A stretch of 53,221 nucleotides of DNA, taken from contig JALOCC010000008.1 in assembly GCA_023227945.1 (NCBI GenBank), positions 1-53,221 on the forward strand. Direction: 5' to 3'. Numbering within the stretch: position 1 is the stretch's first letter; every line of letters starts with the position of its first letter. This document shows, piece after piece, positions 24,117-31,976 of this stretch. Below the pieces are notes generated by a model. The model saw nothing but the letters and a program-made list of their open reading frames with translations. It ran no database searches and was not told where the DNA came from. The stretch is from Candidatus Omnitrophota bacterium. GTDB lineage: Bacteria > Omnitrophota > Gorgyraeia > Duberdicusellales > 4484-171. Position numbers and translations under genes: made by a program.

Positions 24117-24296
24117 ATGATTAACGAAGAACTATTGAAGATTCTTGCTTGCCCTTTGTGTAAGAGTGAAGTAGTCTTGAAAGACAATAAAATAGTTTGC
24201 CTAAAGTGTTTACGCAAATATCCAATAAAAGGCGGCATACCAATAATGTTGGTAGAGGAGGCTGAAATCGATGAAAGCAAAAATGAAAAAAAATAA
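24117..24296 (+). CDS. Trm112/UPF0434-like zinc-ribbon protein
   Basis: A 59-residue protein read directly from the sequence, starting [21 protein letters not shown]. It has CPLC (12-15) and CLKC (28-31), then [18 protein letters not shown]. This is the Trm112 (UPF0434) pattern. Trm112 proteins activate methyltransferases in eukaryotes and archaea; the bacterial role is less clear. It begins nine bases after DUF1844 and overlaps aroQ by 26 nt. Confidence 0.88.
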   Translation: MINEELLKILACPLCKSEVVLKDNKIVCLKCLRKYPIKGGIPIMLVEEAEIDESKNEKK

Positions 24297-24738
24297 AATA
24301 CTTGTAATCCACGGCCCCAATTTGCATCTTCTGGGCAGCCGCGAGCCGCAAATTTACGGAAAATTTACCTTGAAAGATATCAACGAAGAATTAAAAAAGA
24401 AAGCCCAGCAAAATGGATTCTCGCTTACGATACTGCAATCTAATTCAGAAGGCGAAATAGTAGAAAAAATAACAAATTCCAAATATGATTTATTGATTAT
24501 AAATCCCGCGGCCTATACGCACACCTCTGTTGCGATACGCGATGCAATACTTGCAGTTAATAAACCTGTTATAGAAGTGCATTTGTCCAATATTTATAAA
24601 AGAGAGGATTTCAGAAAAAAATCTCTTATCAGTGATATTTCAATCGGTGTTATAACCGGGTTTGGCCCCGCTAGCTACACTCTTGCATTTAGCGCCGCAG
24701 CGCAATTTCTTAAGAACGCGCCTGCAACAACTAAGTAA
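24271..24738 (+). CDS. aroQ: 3-dehydroquinate dehydratase, type II
   Basis: AroQ catalyses step three of the shikimate pathway, as a dodecamer. The 155 residues have [19 protein letters not shown] with the catalytic Arg24 and Tyr29, [28 protein letters not shown] with the catalytic His, and [27 protein letters not shown] precedes the ATG. A second ATG lies 12 nt inside and is also possible. aroB is present 17 kb downstream. Confidence 0.95.
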   Translation: MKAKMKKNKILVIHGPNLHLLGSREPQIYGKFTLKDINEELKKKAQQNGFSLTILQSNSEGEIVEKITNSKYDLLIINPAAYTHTSVAIRDAILAVNKPVIEVHLSNIYKREDFRKKSLISDISIGVITGFGPASYTLAFSAAAQFLKNAPATTK

Positions 24739-24745
24739 TAAATTA

Positions 24746-25807
24746 ATGAAAAGCCGCATTAAAAAATGTGTGGCCCAATTAAAAGCCTTGGGTTTAGATG
24801 CGATTGTGCTTTCTAACCCGGTAAATACGAGCTATCTTTCTGACTTTCGTGACGCAGATGGGTATTTGCTTGTTACCCGGGAAAATGAACTTATATATTT
24901 TACTAATTTTATCTATGAATATGAAGCCAAAGCGCTGGGTATCTGGAAGGTGGTTATTGCCAAGGGTAATATTTTTAAGCAATTGTCAGATACGATTAAA
25001 AGCCATAATTTTCACCGTGTAGGTTTTGAAGCTAAAAATATTCCTTACCTGGAATATTCAAAGATAAAACAATATCTTTTAGGCTGCAGGGTAGAATTAT
25101 GCGAAACAATAGATTTTGTCGAAAAAATAAGGGCTATTAAAGAGCCGCAGGAGATATCTCTAATTAAGAAAGCAACCGAGATAAGCAAAGATGCTTTTGA
25201 TTTTAGCACGGAAATACGCGACAGGACAATGACGGAGAAACAGCTTAATATAGAGATAGAAAAATTCTTGCGTATCCGTGGTTCTGGTTCTGTGGCATTT
25301 CCTGCAGTGGTTGCCTATGGCGCAAACAGCGCGATACCTCACCACATACCCAGCAAAGACAAGAAACTTACCGAAAATTTTTTCCTAATTGATTTGGGCG
25401 CAAAGTATTATGAATATTGCGCTGACTTGACAAGGGTGTTTACCTGGGGTAAAATAACCCCTTTCTTTAAGAGAATTTACGATATTGTTAGGAAGGCGCA
25501 GGATTTAAGCATAAAAAAAATAAGAGACGGCGTTGCGGTCAAAGAAGTAGACTTGGCTGCCCGTTCTTTTATCGAAAAAAAAGGCTACGGAAAATTTTTC
25601 GGCCATGGTGTAGGCCATGGTGTAGGGCGAGAAGTCCACGAAATTCCGTTTATAGGCCCAAGGAGCGGCGAAATCTTAGAGGAGGGAATGGTTGTTACGA
25701 TTGAACCTGCAATATATCTAGATGGAAAGTTTGGCATACGCATAGAAGATATGGTTTTAGTCGGCAAAAATAAAGGAGAAGTTTTAAGTGGGAATTTCTG
25801 TAGGTAG
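24746..25807 (+). CDS. Xaa-Pro aminopeptidase (M24 family)
   Basis: A dinuclear metallopeptidase of 353 residues. The N-terminal creatinase-like domain is KSRIKKCVAQLKALGLDAIVLSNPVNTSYLSDF. The C-terminal pita-bread domain has ligands D and D in LIDLGAKYYEYCADLTR, H in GHGVGREVHEIP, E in TIEPAIY and E in RIEDMVLV. I start at ATG 24746, eight bases after aroQ; an earlier in-frame start would sit inside aroQ without homology. It overlaps efp by 20 nt, as in Firmicutes. Confidence 0.93.
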   Translation: MKSRIKKCVAQLKALGLDAIVLSNPVNTSYLSDFRDADGYLLVTRENELIYFTNFIYEYEAKALGIWKVVIAKGNIFKQLSDTIKSHNFHRVGFEAKNIPYLEYSKIKQYLLGCRVELCETIDFVEKIRAIKEPQEISLIKKATEISKDAFDFSTEIRDRTMTEKQLNIEIEKFLRIRGSGSVAFPAVVAYGANSAIPHHIPSKDKKLTENFFLIDLGAKYYEYCADLTRVFTWGKITPFFKRIYDIVRKAQDLSIKKIRDGVAVKEVDLAARSFIEKKGYGKFFGHGVGHGVGREVHEIPFIGPRSGEILEEGMVVTIEPAIYLDGKFGIRIEDMVLVGKNKGEVLSGNFCR

Positions 25808-26348
25808 CATACGTCCTTCTATGGTTATCATTTATGACGACAAACCATATACTGTGCTTGAATGTAACCATGTAAAATTAGCAAGGGGGCCGGCTTTTTG
25901 CAAGGTAAAACTTAAGGATTTAAGAAGTTCTCAGATTTTAGATTGTACTCTGCGTGACTCTGATAATGTCAGAGAGGCAGAGATAGAAGAAAGAAAACTA
26001 CAGTATCTGTATAATGACGCAAATAATTATCATTTTATGGACTTAGAAACTTACGAAGAGCTGATTTGTAATAAATCGGCAATAGAAGATAAGGCAATAT
26101 GGTTAAAAGAAAATCTGGAAATTACCGGGCTTTTTTATAATAATGAATTTGTAAATTTAAAGATGCCGGTTACGGTAGTGTATAAAATTATTGAAACAGA
26201 GCCGGGCTTTAAGGGCGATAGCGTAAAATCAGGCACAAAGCCGGCAAAGATTGAAACCGGAGCCACTGTTCAAGTCCCGCTTTTTATTGGTGTCGGAGAT
26301 TTGGTTAAAATAGATATCCAGGATAAACAGTATTTAAGCAGAGTTTGA
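25788..26348 (+). CDS. efp: Elongation factor P with arginine at the tip
   Basis: EF-P rescues ribosomes stalled at polyproline. The 186-residue protein has the three-domain layout and the C-terminal GVGDLVKIDIQDKQYLSRV. The beta3-beta4 loop is HVKLARGPAFCKVKLKDL, with Arg33 where E. coli and Bacillus have the modified lysine. Arginine-type EF-P is rhamnosylated by EarP in the known cases; EarP is not in the window. AAAGGAG lies inside the end of the peptidase gene. Confidence 0.95.
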   Translation: MGISVGSIRPSMVIIYDDKPYTVLECNHVKLARGPAFCKVKLKDLRSSQILDCTLRDSDNVREAEIEERKLQYLYNDANNYHFMDLETYEELICNKSAIEDKAIWLKENLEITGLFYNNEFVNLKMPVTVVYKIIETEPGFKGDSVKSGTKPAKIETGATVQVPLFIGVGDLVKIDIQDKQYLSRV

Positions 26349-26412
26349 AATAATTTTATGTTTATCATAAATATAGATTTAACATTAACAAAATCCTTTA
26401 ACAGGAGGAGTT

Positions 26413-26832
26413 ATGGAATTTGAAAAATTAAAAGAATTTATTAATTTTATGAATGAGAACAGCCTGTGTGAGCTTGAGATTGAAGAAGAAGGCAAGAAGA
26501 TAAGGCTTAAAAAGTTTTCGGAAAACCAGCCGGTTATTGTTTCTCATGCAGCTCAACCGGTTAAAGAAGAAAAACCCGCCAAAAGAGAAGGATCAATCGA
26601 AATAAAGTCTCCAATGGTTGGTACCTTCTACCGCGCGCCGTCTCCGGGGGCCAAGCCTTACGTTGAAATAGGCGATGTAATAAAATCGGGAGATGTAGTG
26701 TGTATTATAGAAGCAATGAAGCTTATGAATGAGATAAAAGCAGAGATAGGCGGAAAGGTTACTGAAGTTTTAGTTGAGAACGGCCAACCTGTAGAATTCG
26801 GCCAAACATTATTTGTATTGGAGCCGGCATGA
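26413..26832 (+). CDS. accB: Acetyl-CoA carboxylase biotin carboxyl carrier protein
   Basis: The 139-residue carrier has an N-terminal helical part, a Pro/Lys linker around 40-60, and a biotinyl domain. The thumb is [19 protein letters not shown] and the biotinylation site is EAMKLMNEI with Lys103. AACAGGAGGAG gives a strong SD. It is followed by accC after a palindrome and mini-hairpin. No accA or accD is present in the window. Confidence 0.96.
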   Translation: MEFEKLKEFINFMNENSLCELEIEEEGKKIRLKKFSENQPVIVSHAAQPVKEEKPAKREGSIEIKSPMVGTFYRAPSPGAKPYVEIGDVIKSGDVVCIIEAMKLMNEIKAEIGGKVTEVLVENGQPVEFGQTLFVLEPA

Positions 26833-26841
26833 TTATATTTG

Positions 26842-26911
26842 AAACCAGAAACCAAAGCACAGAAACCAGATGTTTTCCTGTTCTAGTTTCTGGTTACTGG
26901 TTTCTGTACTC
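26842..26911 (+). repeat. GAAACCAG word palindrome, copy 2
   Basis: The accB-accC gap has GAAACCAGAAACC and AGCACAGAAACCAGAT on the left, and CTAGTTTCTGGTTACTGG, TTTCTGTACTC on the right. Words and layout match 10914-10986, including the shift straight into the TAACCGA module. The host context differs completely (fatty-acid synthesis against ribosomal protein). Confidence 0.75.
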
Positions 26912-26931
26912 TAACCGAACGAAGTGAGGTT
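26912..26931 (+). promoter_or_regulatory. GA/GA mini-hairpin module, copy 3 (accC leader)
   Basis: TAACC-GA-AC-GAA-GT-GA-GGTT ends two bases before the accC ATG (26934). The inner pair is A-T rather than G-C as in copy 1, changed on both sides; the loop is GAA. GAGG serves as the SD four bases from the ATG. Confidence 0.7.
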
Positions 26932-26933
26932 CA

Positions 26934-28286
26934 ATGTTTTCCAAAATTTTAATTGCCAATAGAGGGGAAATCGCAATAAGAGTGATGAGGGCCTGCCGAG
27001 AGATGGGCATTAAGACTGTTGCGGTTTATTCAGAGGCAGACAAAAATTCCCTGCATTTGGAATTTGCCGATGAGGCAATTTGTATAGGCAAAGCAGCTTC
27101 CTCAGAAAGCTACCTTAACATTTCAAGCATAATCAGTGCCGCAGAAATAACCGATAGTGATGCCATACATCCGGGTTATGGTTTTTTAGCGGAAAATCCT
27201 TACTTCGCAGAGGTATGCGAATCGTGCGGCATAAAATTCATCGGCCCTTCTGCTGAGAATATAAGGCTTATGGGTGATAAGCTAAGGGCCAAGGAAACTA
27301 TGCATAAAGCAAACCTGCCGCTCATACCGGGAAGTAAAGGCGCCCTAAAGACAAAAGACGATGCGCTTGCTACTGCTAAAAAAATGGGCTATCCGGTTAT
27401 TCTTAAAGCAAAAGCCGGCGGTGGAGGAAAAGGTATGCGGGTATGCCACAGTGATGTCCGGCTGGTTGGAGCACTTTTAACTGCCCAGTCAGAAGCAAAG
27501 GCTGCTTTTGGTGATTCCGAAATATACATGGAAAAATTTATCGAAAATCCCCGTCATATAGAAGTACAGATTGCCGCTGATAATTTTAGTAATGCGATAT
27601 ATCTCGGGGAAAGGGATTGCAGCATTCAGCGCCGGCATCAAAAAATCATAGAAGAAACCCCATCTCCTGTAGTAGACCAGCGCTTGAGACGGAAACTTGG
27701 TGAAATGTGTATAAAAGGCATTAAGCTTATGAATTACAGGAGTGTGGGAACTGTAGAGTTTCTTCTCGATGAAAAAGGCCATTTTTATTTCATGGAGATG
27801 AATACAAGAATACAGGTTGAGCATCCAATAACCGAAGAAATTACCGGCATAGACCTTGTTAAACTGCAAATTGCAATTGCAGCCGGACAAAAGCTTAACA
27901 TAAAACAAGATGAAATACATATGAAGGGTGCAGCTATTGAATGCCGCATTAACGCAGAAGACCCGGAGAACGGTTTTATGCCTTGCCCCGGCACCATAAA
28001 TTTTTGTTATATTCCGGGAGGAAAAGATGTGAGAATAGACACGCATATCTACAGCGGCTATAAAATACCGCAGTATTATGATTCCTTGATAGCGAAGGCA
28101 ATAACAAAAGGGCAAACCCGGCAGGAAGCATTGAAAAAAATGGAAAGGGTTTTAGATGAGTTTCTTATCGAGCCGATTAAGACAACAACCGGATTTTGTA
28201 AAGAAGTAATAACCGATCCTGATTTTCAAAGGGGAAAATATAATACCGGCTTTCTGCAGAAATTCATAGGTAAGGAGGAAGAGTGA
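26934..28286 (+). CDS. accC: Acetyl-CoA carboxylase, biotin carboxylase subunit
   Basis: AccC uses ATP to carboxylate biotin on AccB. The 450-residue protein has the N-terminal KILIANRGEIAIRVMRACREMGI, HPGYGFLAEN, the ATP-grasp glycine loop KAKAGGGGKGMRV, ERDCSIQRRHQKIIEE and EMNTRIQVEHPITEEITGIDLVKLQI with the catalytic Glu and Arg. All are typical. Its stop overlaps the Asp23 gene by four bases. Confidence 0.98.
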   Translation: MFSKILIANRGEIAIRVMRACREMGIKTVAVYSEADKNSLHLEFADEAICIGKAASSESYLNISSIISAAEITDSDAIHPGYGFLAENPYFAEVCESCGIKFIGPSAENIRLMGDKLRAKETMHKANLPLIPGSKGALKTKDDALATAKKMGYPVILKAKAGGGGKGMRVCHSDVRLVGALLTAQSEAKAAFGDSEIYMEKFIENPRHIEVQIAADNFSNAIYLGERDCSIQRRHQKIIEETPSPVVDQRLRRKLGEMCIKGIKLMNYRSVGTVEFLLDEKGHFYFMEMNTRIQVEHPITEEITGIDLVKLQIAIAAGQKLNIKQDEIHMKGAAIECRINAEDPENGFMPCPGTINFCYIPGGKDVRIDTHIYSGYKIPQYYDSLIAKAITKGQTRQEALKKMERVLDEFLIEPIKTTTGFCKEVITDPDFQRGKYNTGFLQKFIGKEEE

Positions 28287-28624
28287 ACAGAAACATAAGC
28301 TCGGAATACGGCCAGATAAAGATACATAAAAGAGCAATAAGGCAACTGGCAGAAGCAGCTGCGAAGAATATAAAAGGAGTAAAGGCGGTTGGTTGGGAAT
28401 GTTACAGGTTCAAAAGGCTGCTTAAATTCTTCGATTGGGCAGGCACCAGGATTATATTTGATAACGACATGAGAATAGTAATACCTGTTGTGATTTCCTG
28501 GGAAGAAAACATAGTTGACGTAGCTTATGAAATACAAAAAAAAGTTATCACGCAAATGTTAAACGGCCTTAACATAGACTCTCTGAGCGTTGATATAAAA
28601 GTCAAAAAGGTAGAAAGGGGGTAA
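28283..28624 (+). CDS. Asp23/Gls24 family envelope stress protein
   Basis: A 113-residue member of the Asp23 (DUF322) family. The core pattern is visible in YGQIKIHKRAIRQLAEAAAKNIKGVKAVGW and MRIVIPVVISWEENIVDVAYEIQKKVITQMLNGLNIDSLSVDIKVKKV. In Gram-positive bacteria Asp23 coats the membrane through the anchor AmaP, whose homologue is the next gene. The position directly after accBC is also found in Firmicutes. Coupled to accC by overlap. Confidence 0.88.
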   Translation: MNRNISSEYGQIKIHKRAIRQLAEAAAKNIKGVKAVGWECYRFKRLLKFFDWAGTRIIFDNDMRIVIPVVISWEENIVDVAYEIQKKVITQMLNGLNIDSLSVDIKVKKVERG

Positions 28625-28627
28625 AAA

Positions 28628-29200
28628 ATGGGTTTCATTGCAGTGCTCGTCTATATTTTTATTTCATTCTTTTTAGGATTTGTTTTGATAGGTTCAGCGG
28701 CGAATTGGATTGAACTTACAGATATTGTGTTCTATATCGAAAAAGAACTGCTTTCTAATATTTTTTTACGTTTCGCTTTTGGCCTGGGCGGAGCATTAAT
28801 TATTCTTTTCTGTATCCGTTATATTCAGCACGTTATTTATCGCAGAGAACGCGCAATAATTTCTGAATCTAATTACGGAAAGGTAAGCATAACGCTTTTT
28901 GCCATAGAGGACATGCTTAAAAACATGCTCGAAACCGAAAAAGGTTTTTCTCATGTACGGCCGAAAGTTTGCGCCCGTAAACGTGGCATCAACGTTATAA
29001 TAAAAGGAAATTTAAATTCAGAGGTTAACTTCGCATCGTTTACAAAAGAAGTTCAGGAAAAAGTCAGGGAAAAACTTTTGAATCTTTTAGGCGAGGAAAA
29101 GGATATAAAAGTAAAAATAGAAATAAAGAAAATGATTTTTAAGGGCAAGAAAAAAATAGTCGAAGCAGAAGAGCCCGAAGTGCCTTACAGATATTATTAA
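28628..29200 (+). CDS. AmaP-like membrane anchor of Asp23
   Basis: A 190-residue protein with two N-terminal membrane segments (IAVLVYIFISFFLGFVLIGSA and LRFAFGLGGALIILFCIRYIQHVIY), followed by a cytoplasmic Asp23-like domain (YGKVSITLFAIEDMLKNML...VRPKVCARKRGINVIIKGNLN...). This is the AmaP layout. The C-terminus is Lys/Glu-rich. It starts three bases after the Asp23 gene, so the two should act together at the membrane. Confidence 0.83.
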   Translation: MGFIAVLVYIFISFFLGFVLIGSAANWIELTDIVFYIEKELLSNIFLRFAFGLGGALIILFCIRYIQHVIYRRERAIISESNYGKVSITLFAIEDMLKNMLETEKGFSHVRPKVCARKRGINVIIKGNLNSEVNFASFTKEVQEKVREKLLNLLGEEKDIKVKIEIKKMIFKGKKKIVEAEEPEVPYRYY

Positions 29201-29202
29201 CA

Positions 29203-29365
29203 ACGCGAATATTCGCGAATTTATACCTTGATAATGTTTTGGGTATAAACGCGAATTTACGCGAATGGGAAACAATCTAAGAACCGGAATTTTTATTCGG
29301 TTTTGGATAAATGCGAGTAAAATTATTCGCGGCCATTGGCGTTTGATTGGCGTAAATTAGCGTTT
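29203..29365 (+). repeat. CGCGAAT word palindrome, copy 2
   Basis: The gap after AmaP starts ACGCGAATATTCGCGAATTT and includes GGTATAAACGCGAATTTACG, then a separate hairpin, ACCGGAATTTTTATTCGGTT (with T-rich loop), and TTATTCGCGGCCATTGGCG. It ends with GCGTAAATTAGC, as does the copy before the aminotransferase. The pfkA SD follows immediately. Confidence 0.65.
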
Positions 29366-29378
29366 GAAGGAGGTTGAC

Positions 29379-30404
29379 ATGCGAATTGGTATTCTTACTG
29401 GAGGAGGAGATTGTCCTGGCTTAAATCCTGTAATCCGCGCAGTAGTCAGGGCTGCTATAAATGATTCTTGTGAGGTCGTAGGAATAAAATACGGCTGGAA
29501 AGGTTTGTTGGAAAAAGATTGCATGCCGCTTGATTTACGGTCTGTTTCAGGCATACTTCCAAAAGGCGGCACAATCCTCGGCACTTCCCGCACTAATCCT
29601 TATAAAAAAGAAAACGGGGTTGAGACAGCAAAGAAAAATTTTAAGGAATTAGGTTTGGATGCATTAATAGCTGTAGGTGGAGAAGATACTCTGGGTGTTG
29701 CAACAAAACTTTTTAAAGATGGATTAAAAACAGTAGGGGTACCTAAGACAATCGATAATGATTTGAATGCCACTGATTTTACTTTCGGTTTTGATACGGC
29801 AGTAAATATTGTTATGGAGTGTATTGACAGGCTGCACACAACCGCAGAGTCTCATAATAGGGTAATGGTAGTTGAGGTTATGGGCAGGCATGCCGGCTGG
29901 ATTGCAGCTTATTCCGGAATTGCCGGAGGGGCAGATTATATACTGGTTCCGGAAATCCCCATTGATATGGATGAGCTTTGTGCTTCGATAAAAAAACGCC
30001 ACGAAAGAGGAAAAAATTTCAGTATCATAGTTGTTTCTGAGGGCGCAGCTTTTAAAAATAAAGATCTTTTACTGCAAGAGCAAAAATTAGATGAATTCGG
30101 CCATGTGCGCCTGGGCGGAATAGGAGATAGTTTAGGCAAGCTTATTGAAGAGAAAACCGGTTATGAAACCAGAGTTACGGTTTTAGGCCATATCCAAAGG
30201 GGTGGATCGCCAACTGCTTTTGACAGAGTTTTGGGCACCAGATTCGGCGTTAAGGCTTATGAATTGGTTAAAACCAAAAAATTTGGCAGAATGGTAAGCC
30301 TTAAGGGAAATGATATTGTCGATGTGCCGCTTGAGGAAGCAACCAAAGCGTTAAAAACGCTTGATCTTAAACTTTACAATATTGCCAAAATATTCTTTGG
30401 CTGA
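29379..30404 (+). CDS. pfkA: Phosphofructokinase with PPi-type active site
   Basis: This enzyme phosphorylates fructose 6-phosphate at C1. The 341-residue protein has GGGDCPGLN (8-16), GGEDT (100-104) and PKTIDND (122-128). The Asp103 and Lys123 replacing the two glycines of ATP enzymes (GGDGS, PGTIDND) are the signature of pyrophosphate-dependent PFK. EVMGRHAGWIA and GHIQRGGSPTAFDR are also present. ATG 29379 has AAGGAGG seven bases upstream. With ppdK nearby, PPi-linked glycolysis is likely. Confidence 0.93.
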   Translation: MRIGILTGGGDCPGLNPVIRAVVRAAINDSCEVVGIKYGWKGLLEKDCMPLDLRSVSGILPKGGTILGTSRTNPYKKENGVETAKKNFKELGLDALIAVGGEDTLGVATKLFKDGLKTVGVPKTIDNDLNATDFTFGFDTAVNIVMECIDRLHTTAESHNRVMVVEVMGRHAGWIAAYSGIAGGADYILVPEIPIDMDELCASIKKRHERGKNFSIIVVSEGAAFKNKDLLLQEQKLDEFGHVRLGGIGDSLGKLIEEKTGYETRVTVLGHIQRGGSPTAFDRVLGTRFGVKAYELVKTKKFGRMVSLKGNDIVDVPLEEATKALKTLDLKLYNIAKIFFG

Positions 30405-30424
30405 TAAAAATAAATTCTAATAAT

Positions 30425-30991
30425 ATGGAAACAGTAATCAAAAATTCTCTGGCAAGTCATTTGCAGGCGTTTAAGCAGCTTGAAGGCAGCCAGGAAAAAA
30501 TAAAGGAAATATCAAAGCTTTTCGCCTCCAGCTTACGAAACAACGGAAAAATTATTTTTATGGGTAACGGCGGAAGCGCGGCAGACGCCGAGCACCTTGC
30601 TGCCGAACTCGTCGGCCGTTTCAAAAAAAATAGAAAAGCGTATGCCGCAATATCCCTTTCCAGCAACATCTGCATAATTACCGCAATAGGCAACGACTAT
30701 GGGTTTGATGAAATATTCAGCCGGCAGGTGGAAGCCCTTGCAAAAACAGGGGATGTAATAGTTGCAATTTCTACTTCTGGAGAATCGCAGAACGTGATTA
30801 AGGGTGTTGCGCGCGCAAAACAGCTTGGTTTAAAAACTGTAGGCTTCTTGGGTAAATCCGGCGGCAAACTAAAAGGTCTTGTAGATATTTCCCTGTTAAT
30901 TCCTACTGAAGACACTCCGCGTATCCAGGAGATGCACATTCTGGCAGGGCATATAATCTGCGAAATTGTTGAAGAAGAACTCTCACGTTAG
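30425..30991 (+). CDS. gmhA: Sedoheptulose-7-phosphate isomerase
   Basis: GmhA catalyses the first step of ADP-heptose synthesis for lipopolysaccharide core. The 188-residue SIS-domain protein has MGNGGSAADAEHLAAELVGRFKKNR (46-70), VAISTSGESQNVI, GKSGGKLKGLVDISLLIPTEDTPRIQEMH and a C-terminal EIVEEEL. Its presence suggests an outer membrane with heptose-bearing LPS. It lies 20 nt after pfkA; the partner hldE domain follows. Confidence 0.95.
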   Translation: METVIKNSLASHLQAFKQLEGSQEKIKEISKLFASSLRNNGKIIFMGNGGSAADAEHLAAELVGRFKKNRKAYAAISLSSNICIITAIGNDYGFDEIFSRQVEALAKTGDVIVAISTSGESQNVIKGVARAKQLGLKTVGFLGKSGGKLKGLVDISLLIPTEDTPRIQEMHILAGHIICEIVEEELSR

Positions 30992-31025
30992 TAAGATAGA
31001 CGACAGGTCGAAGCAGTTTAGATCC

Positions 31026-31095
31026 TTGATGCTAGATGCTTGATACTTGTTGTTTTATTTTTTACGAGCATCGAGTATCTGGAATCTAGCATCAA
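31026..31095 (+). repeat. TTGATGCTAGAT palindrome
   Basis: The gmhA-hldE gap has an exact 12-bp inverted pair, TTGATGCTAGAT (31026-31037) and ATCTAGCATCAA (31084-31095). Inside are degenerate repeats of the word (GCTTGATACTTG; CGAGCATCGAGTATC). It ends 14 nt before the ATG at 31110. Confidence 0.75.
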
Positions 31096-31109
31096 TAAAT
31101 TACTTAACT

Positions 31110-31568
31110 ATGAGCAAAGTAAAAACTTTATCGGTATTAAAAAAAATAGTTAATAATTTAAAGAAAAAAAATAAACGTATAGTTTTCACCAACGGCTGCT
31201 TCGATATTATCCATCCCGGCCATATAAAAATACTGAAAGATTCAAAAAGCAAAGGTGACATTCTTATTGTTGGGCTTAATTCAGATTCTTCGATTAGAAG
31301 AATAAAGGGGACGAACCGGCCGGTAATGGATGAGAATGCAAGAAGCAAGGTGCTTGAGGCGATAGGATTGGTGGATTTTATTGTTATCTTCAATGAAGAC
31401 ACTCCTTACAGAATTATAAAAGAGTTGAGGCCGGATTATCTTGTTAAAGGCGAAGATTGGAAGGAGAATAAAATCGTCGGCAGGGAGTTCGTCAAGAAGA
31501 TATTCCGCATAAAATTTTACCCCGGCTATTCTACAACCGACATAATACAAAAAATTAAAAATGGATAA
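31110..31568 (+). CDS. hldE: D-glycero-beta-D-manno-heptose 1-phosphate adenylyltransferase
   Basis: This is the stand-alone C-terminal (nucleotidyltransferase) domain of HldE/RfaE. The 152 residues have FTNGCFDIIHPGHIKIL with the HxGH motif, VGLNSDSSIRRIKG, RPVMDENARSKVL, DTPYRIIKELRPDYLVKGEDW and the C-terminal YSTTDII. The kinase domain is absent here and must be encoded elsewhere. I start at ATG 31110; an upstream frame runs through the palindrome. It overlaps thiD2 by eight bases. Confidence 0.92.
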   Translation: MSKVKTLSVLKKIVNNLKKKNKRIVFTNGCFDIIHPGHIKILKDSKSKGDILIVGLNSDSSIRRIKGTNRPVMDENARSKVLEAIGLVDFIVIFNEDTPYRIIKELRPDYLVKGEDWKENKIVGREFVKKIFRIKFYPGYSTTDIIQKIKNG

Positions 31569-31974
31569 AAAGGGCTTACTGCGCGTATTGGATGCCAACT
31601 TTAATCGTTCCAAGGAAGCCTTAAGGGTTATTGAGGATATCTTCAGGTTTGTGTCCGATAATGACAAACTGCGAAAAAAAGCCAGAACGCTACGCCATTC
31701 ATTGGATGAGATAACTAAAAATAAATTATTCAAAGAAGCGGTTAAGTCGCGTAACTCCGTTTATGATTTAGGAAGGAAAATAGATGCCTTAGAGCTAAAC
31801 AGAAAAACAAGCCGCGATATTCTTTATGCTAATTTGCAGAGGGCAAAAGAATCTGTAAGGGTCCTGGAAGAGTTTTTCAAAATAATCTCCCCATCGCAGG
31901 TTAAGCTGCTTAAAAAAATACGTTATGATATTTATTCGCTTGAAAAAAAGATTTACATTTATAAGGAAGGCTAA
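31561..31974 (+). CDS. thiD2: ThiD2-type domain protein
   Basis: A 137-residue all-helical protein. It begins GLLRVLDANFNRSKEALRVIEDIFRFVSDND and continues with KKARTLRHSLDEITK, SRNSVYDLGRKIDAL and YANLQRAKESVRVLEEFFK. This matches the N-terminal domain of long 'ThiE' proteins (ThiD2), proposed to be an alternative hydroxymethylpyrimidine-phosphate kinase. Here it stands alone directly before thiC. No ThiE domain is attached. The call rests on motif memory and context. Confidence 0.75.
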   Translation: MDKKGLLRVLDANFNRSKEALRVIEDIFRFVSDNDKLRKKARTLRHSLDEITKNKLFKEAVKSRNSVYDLGRKIDALELNRKTSRDILYANLQRAKESVRVLEEFFKIISPSQVKLLKKIRYDIYSLEKKIYIYKEG

Positions 31975-31976
31975 AA

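Noticed and set aside
27489..28115. 208-codon minus-strand frame inside accC
   Set aside because: Shadow of biotin carboxylase; no start context and no plausible protein features.
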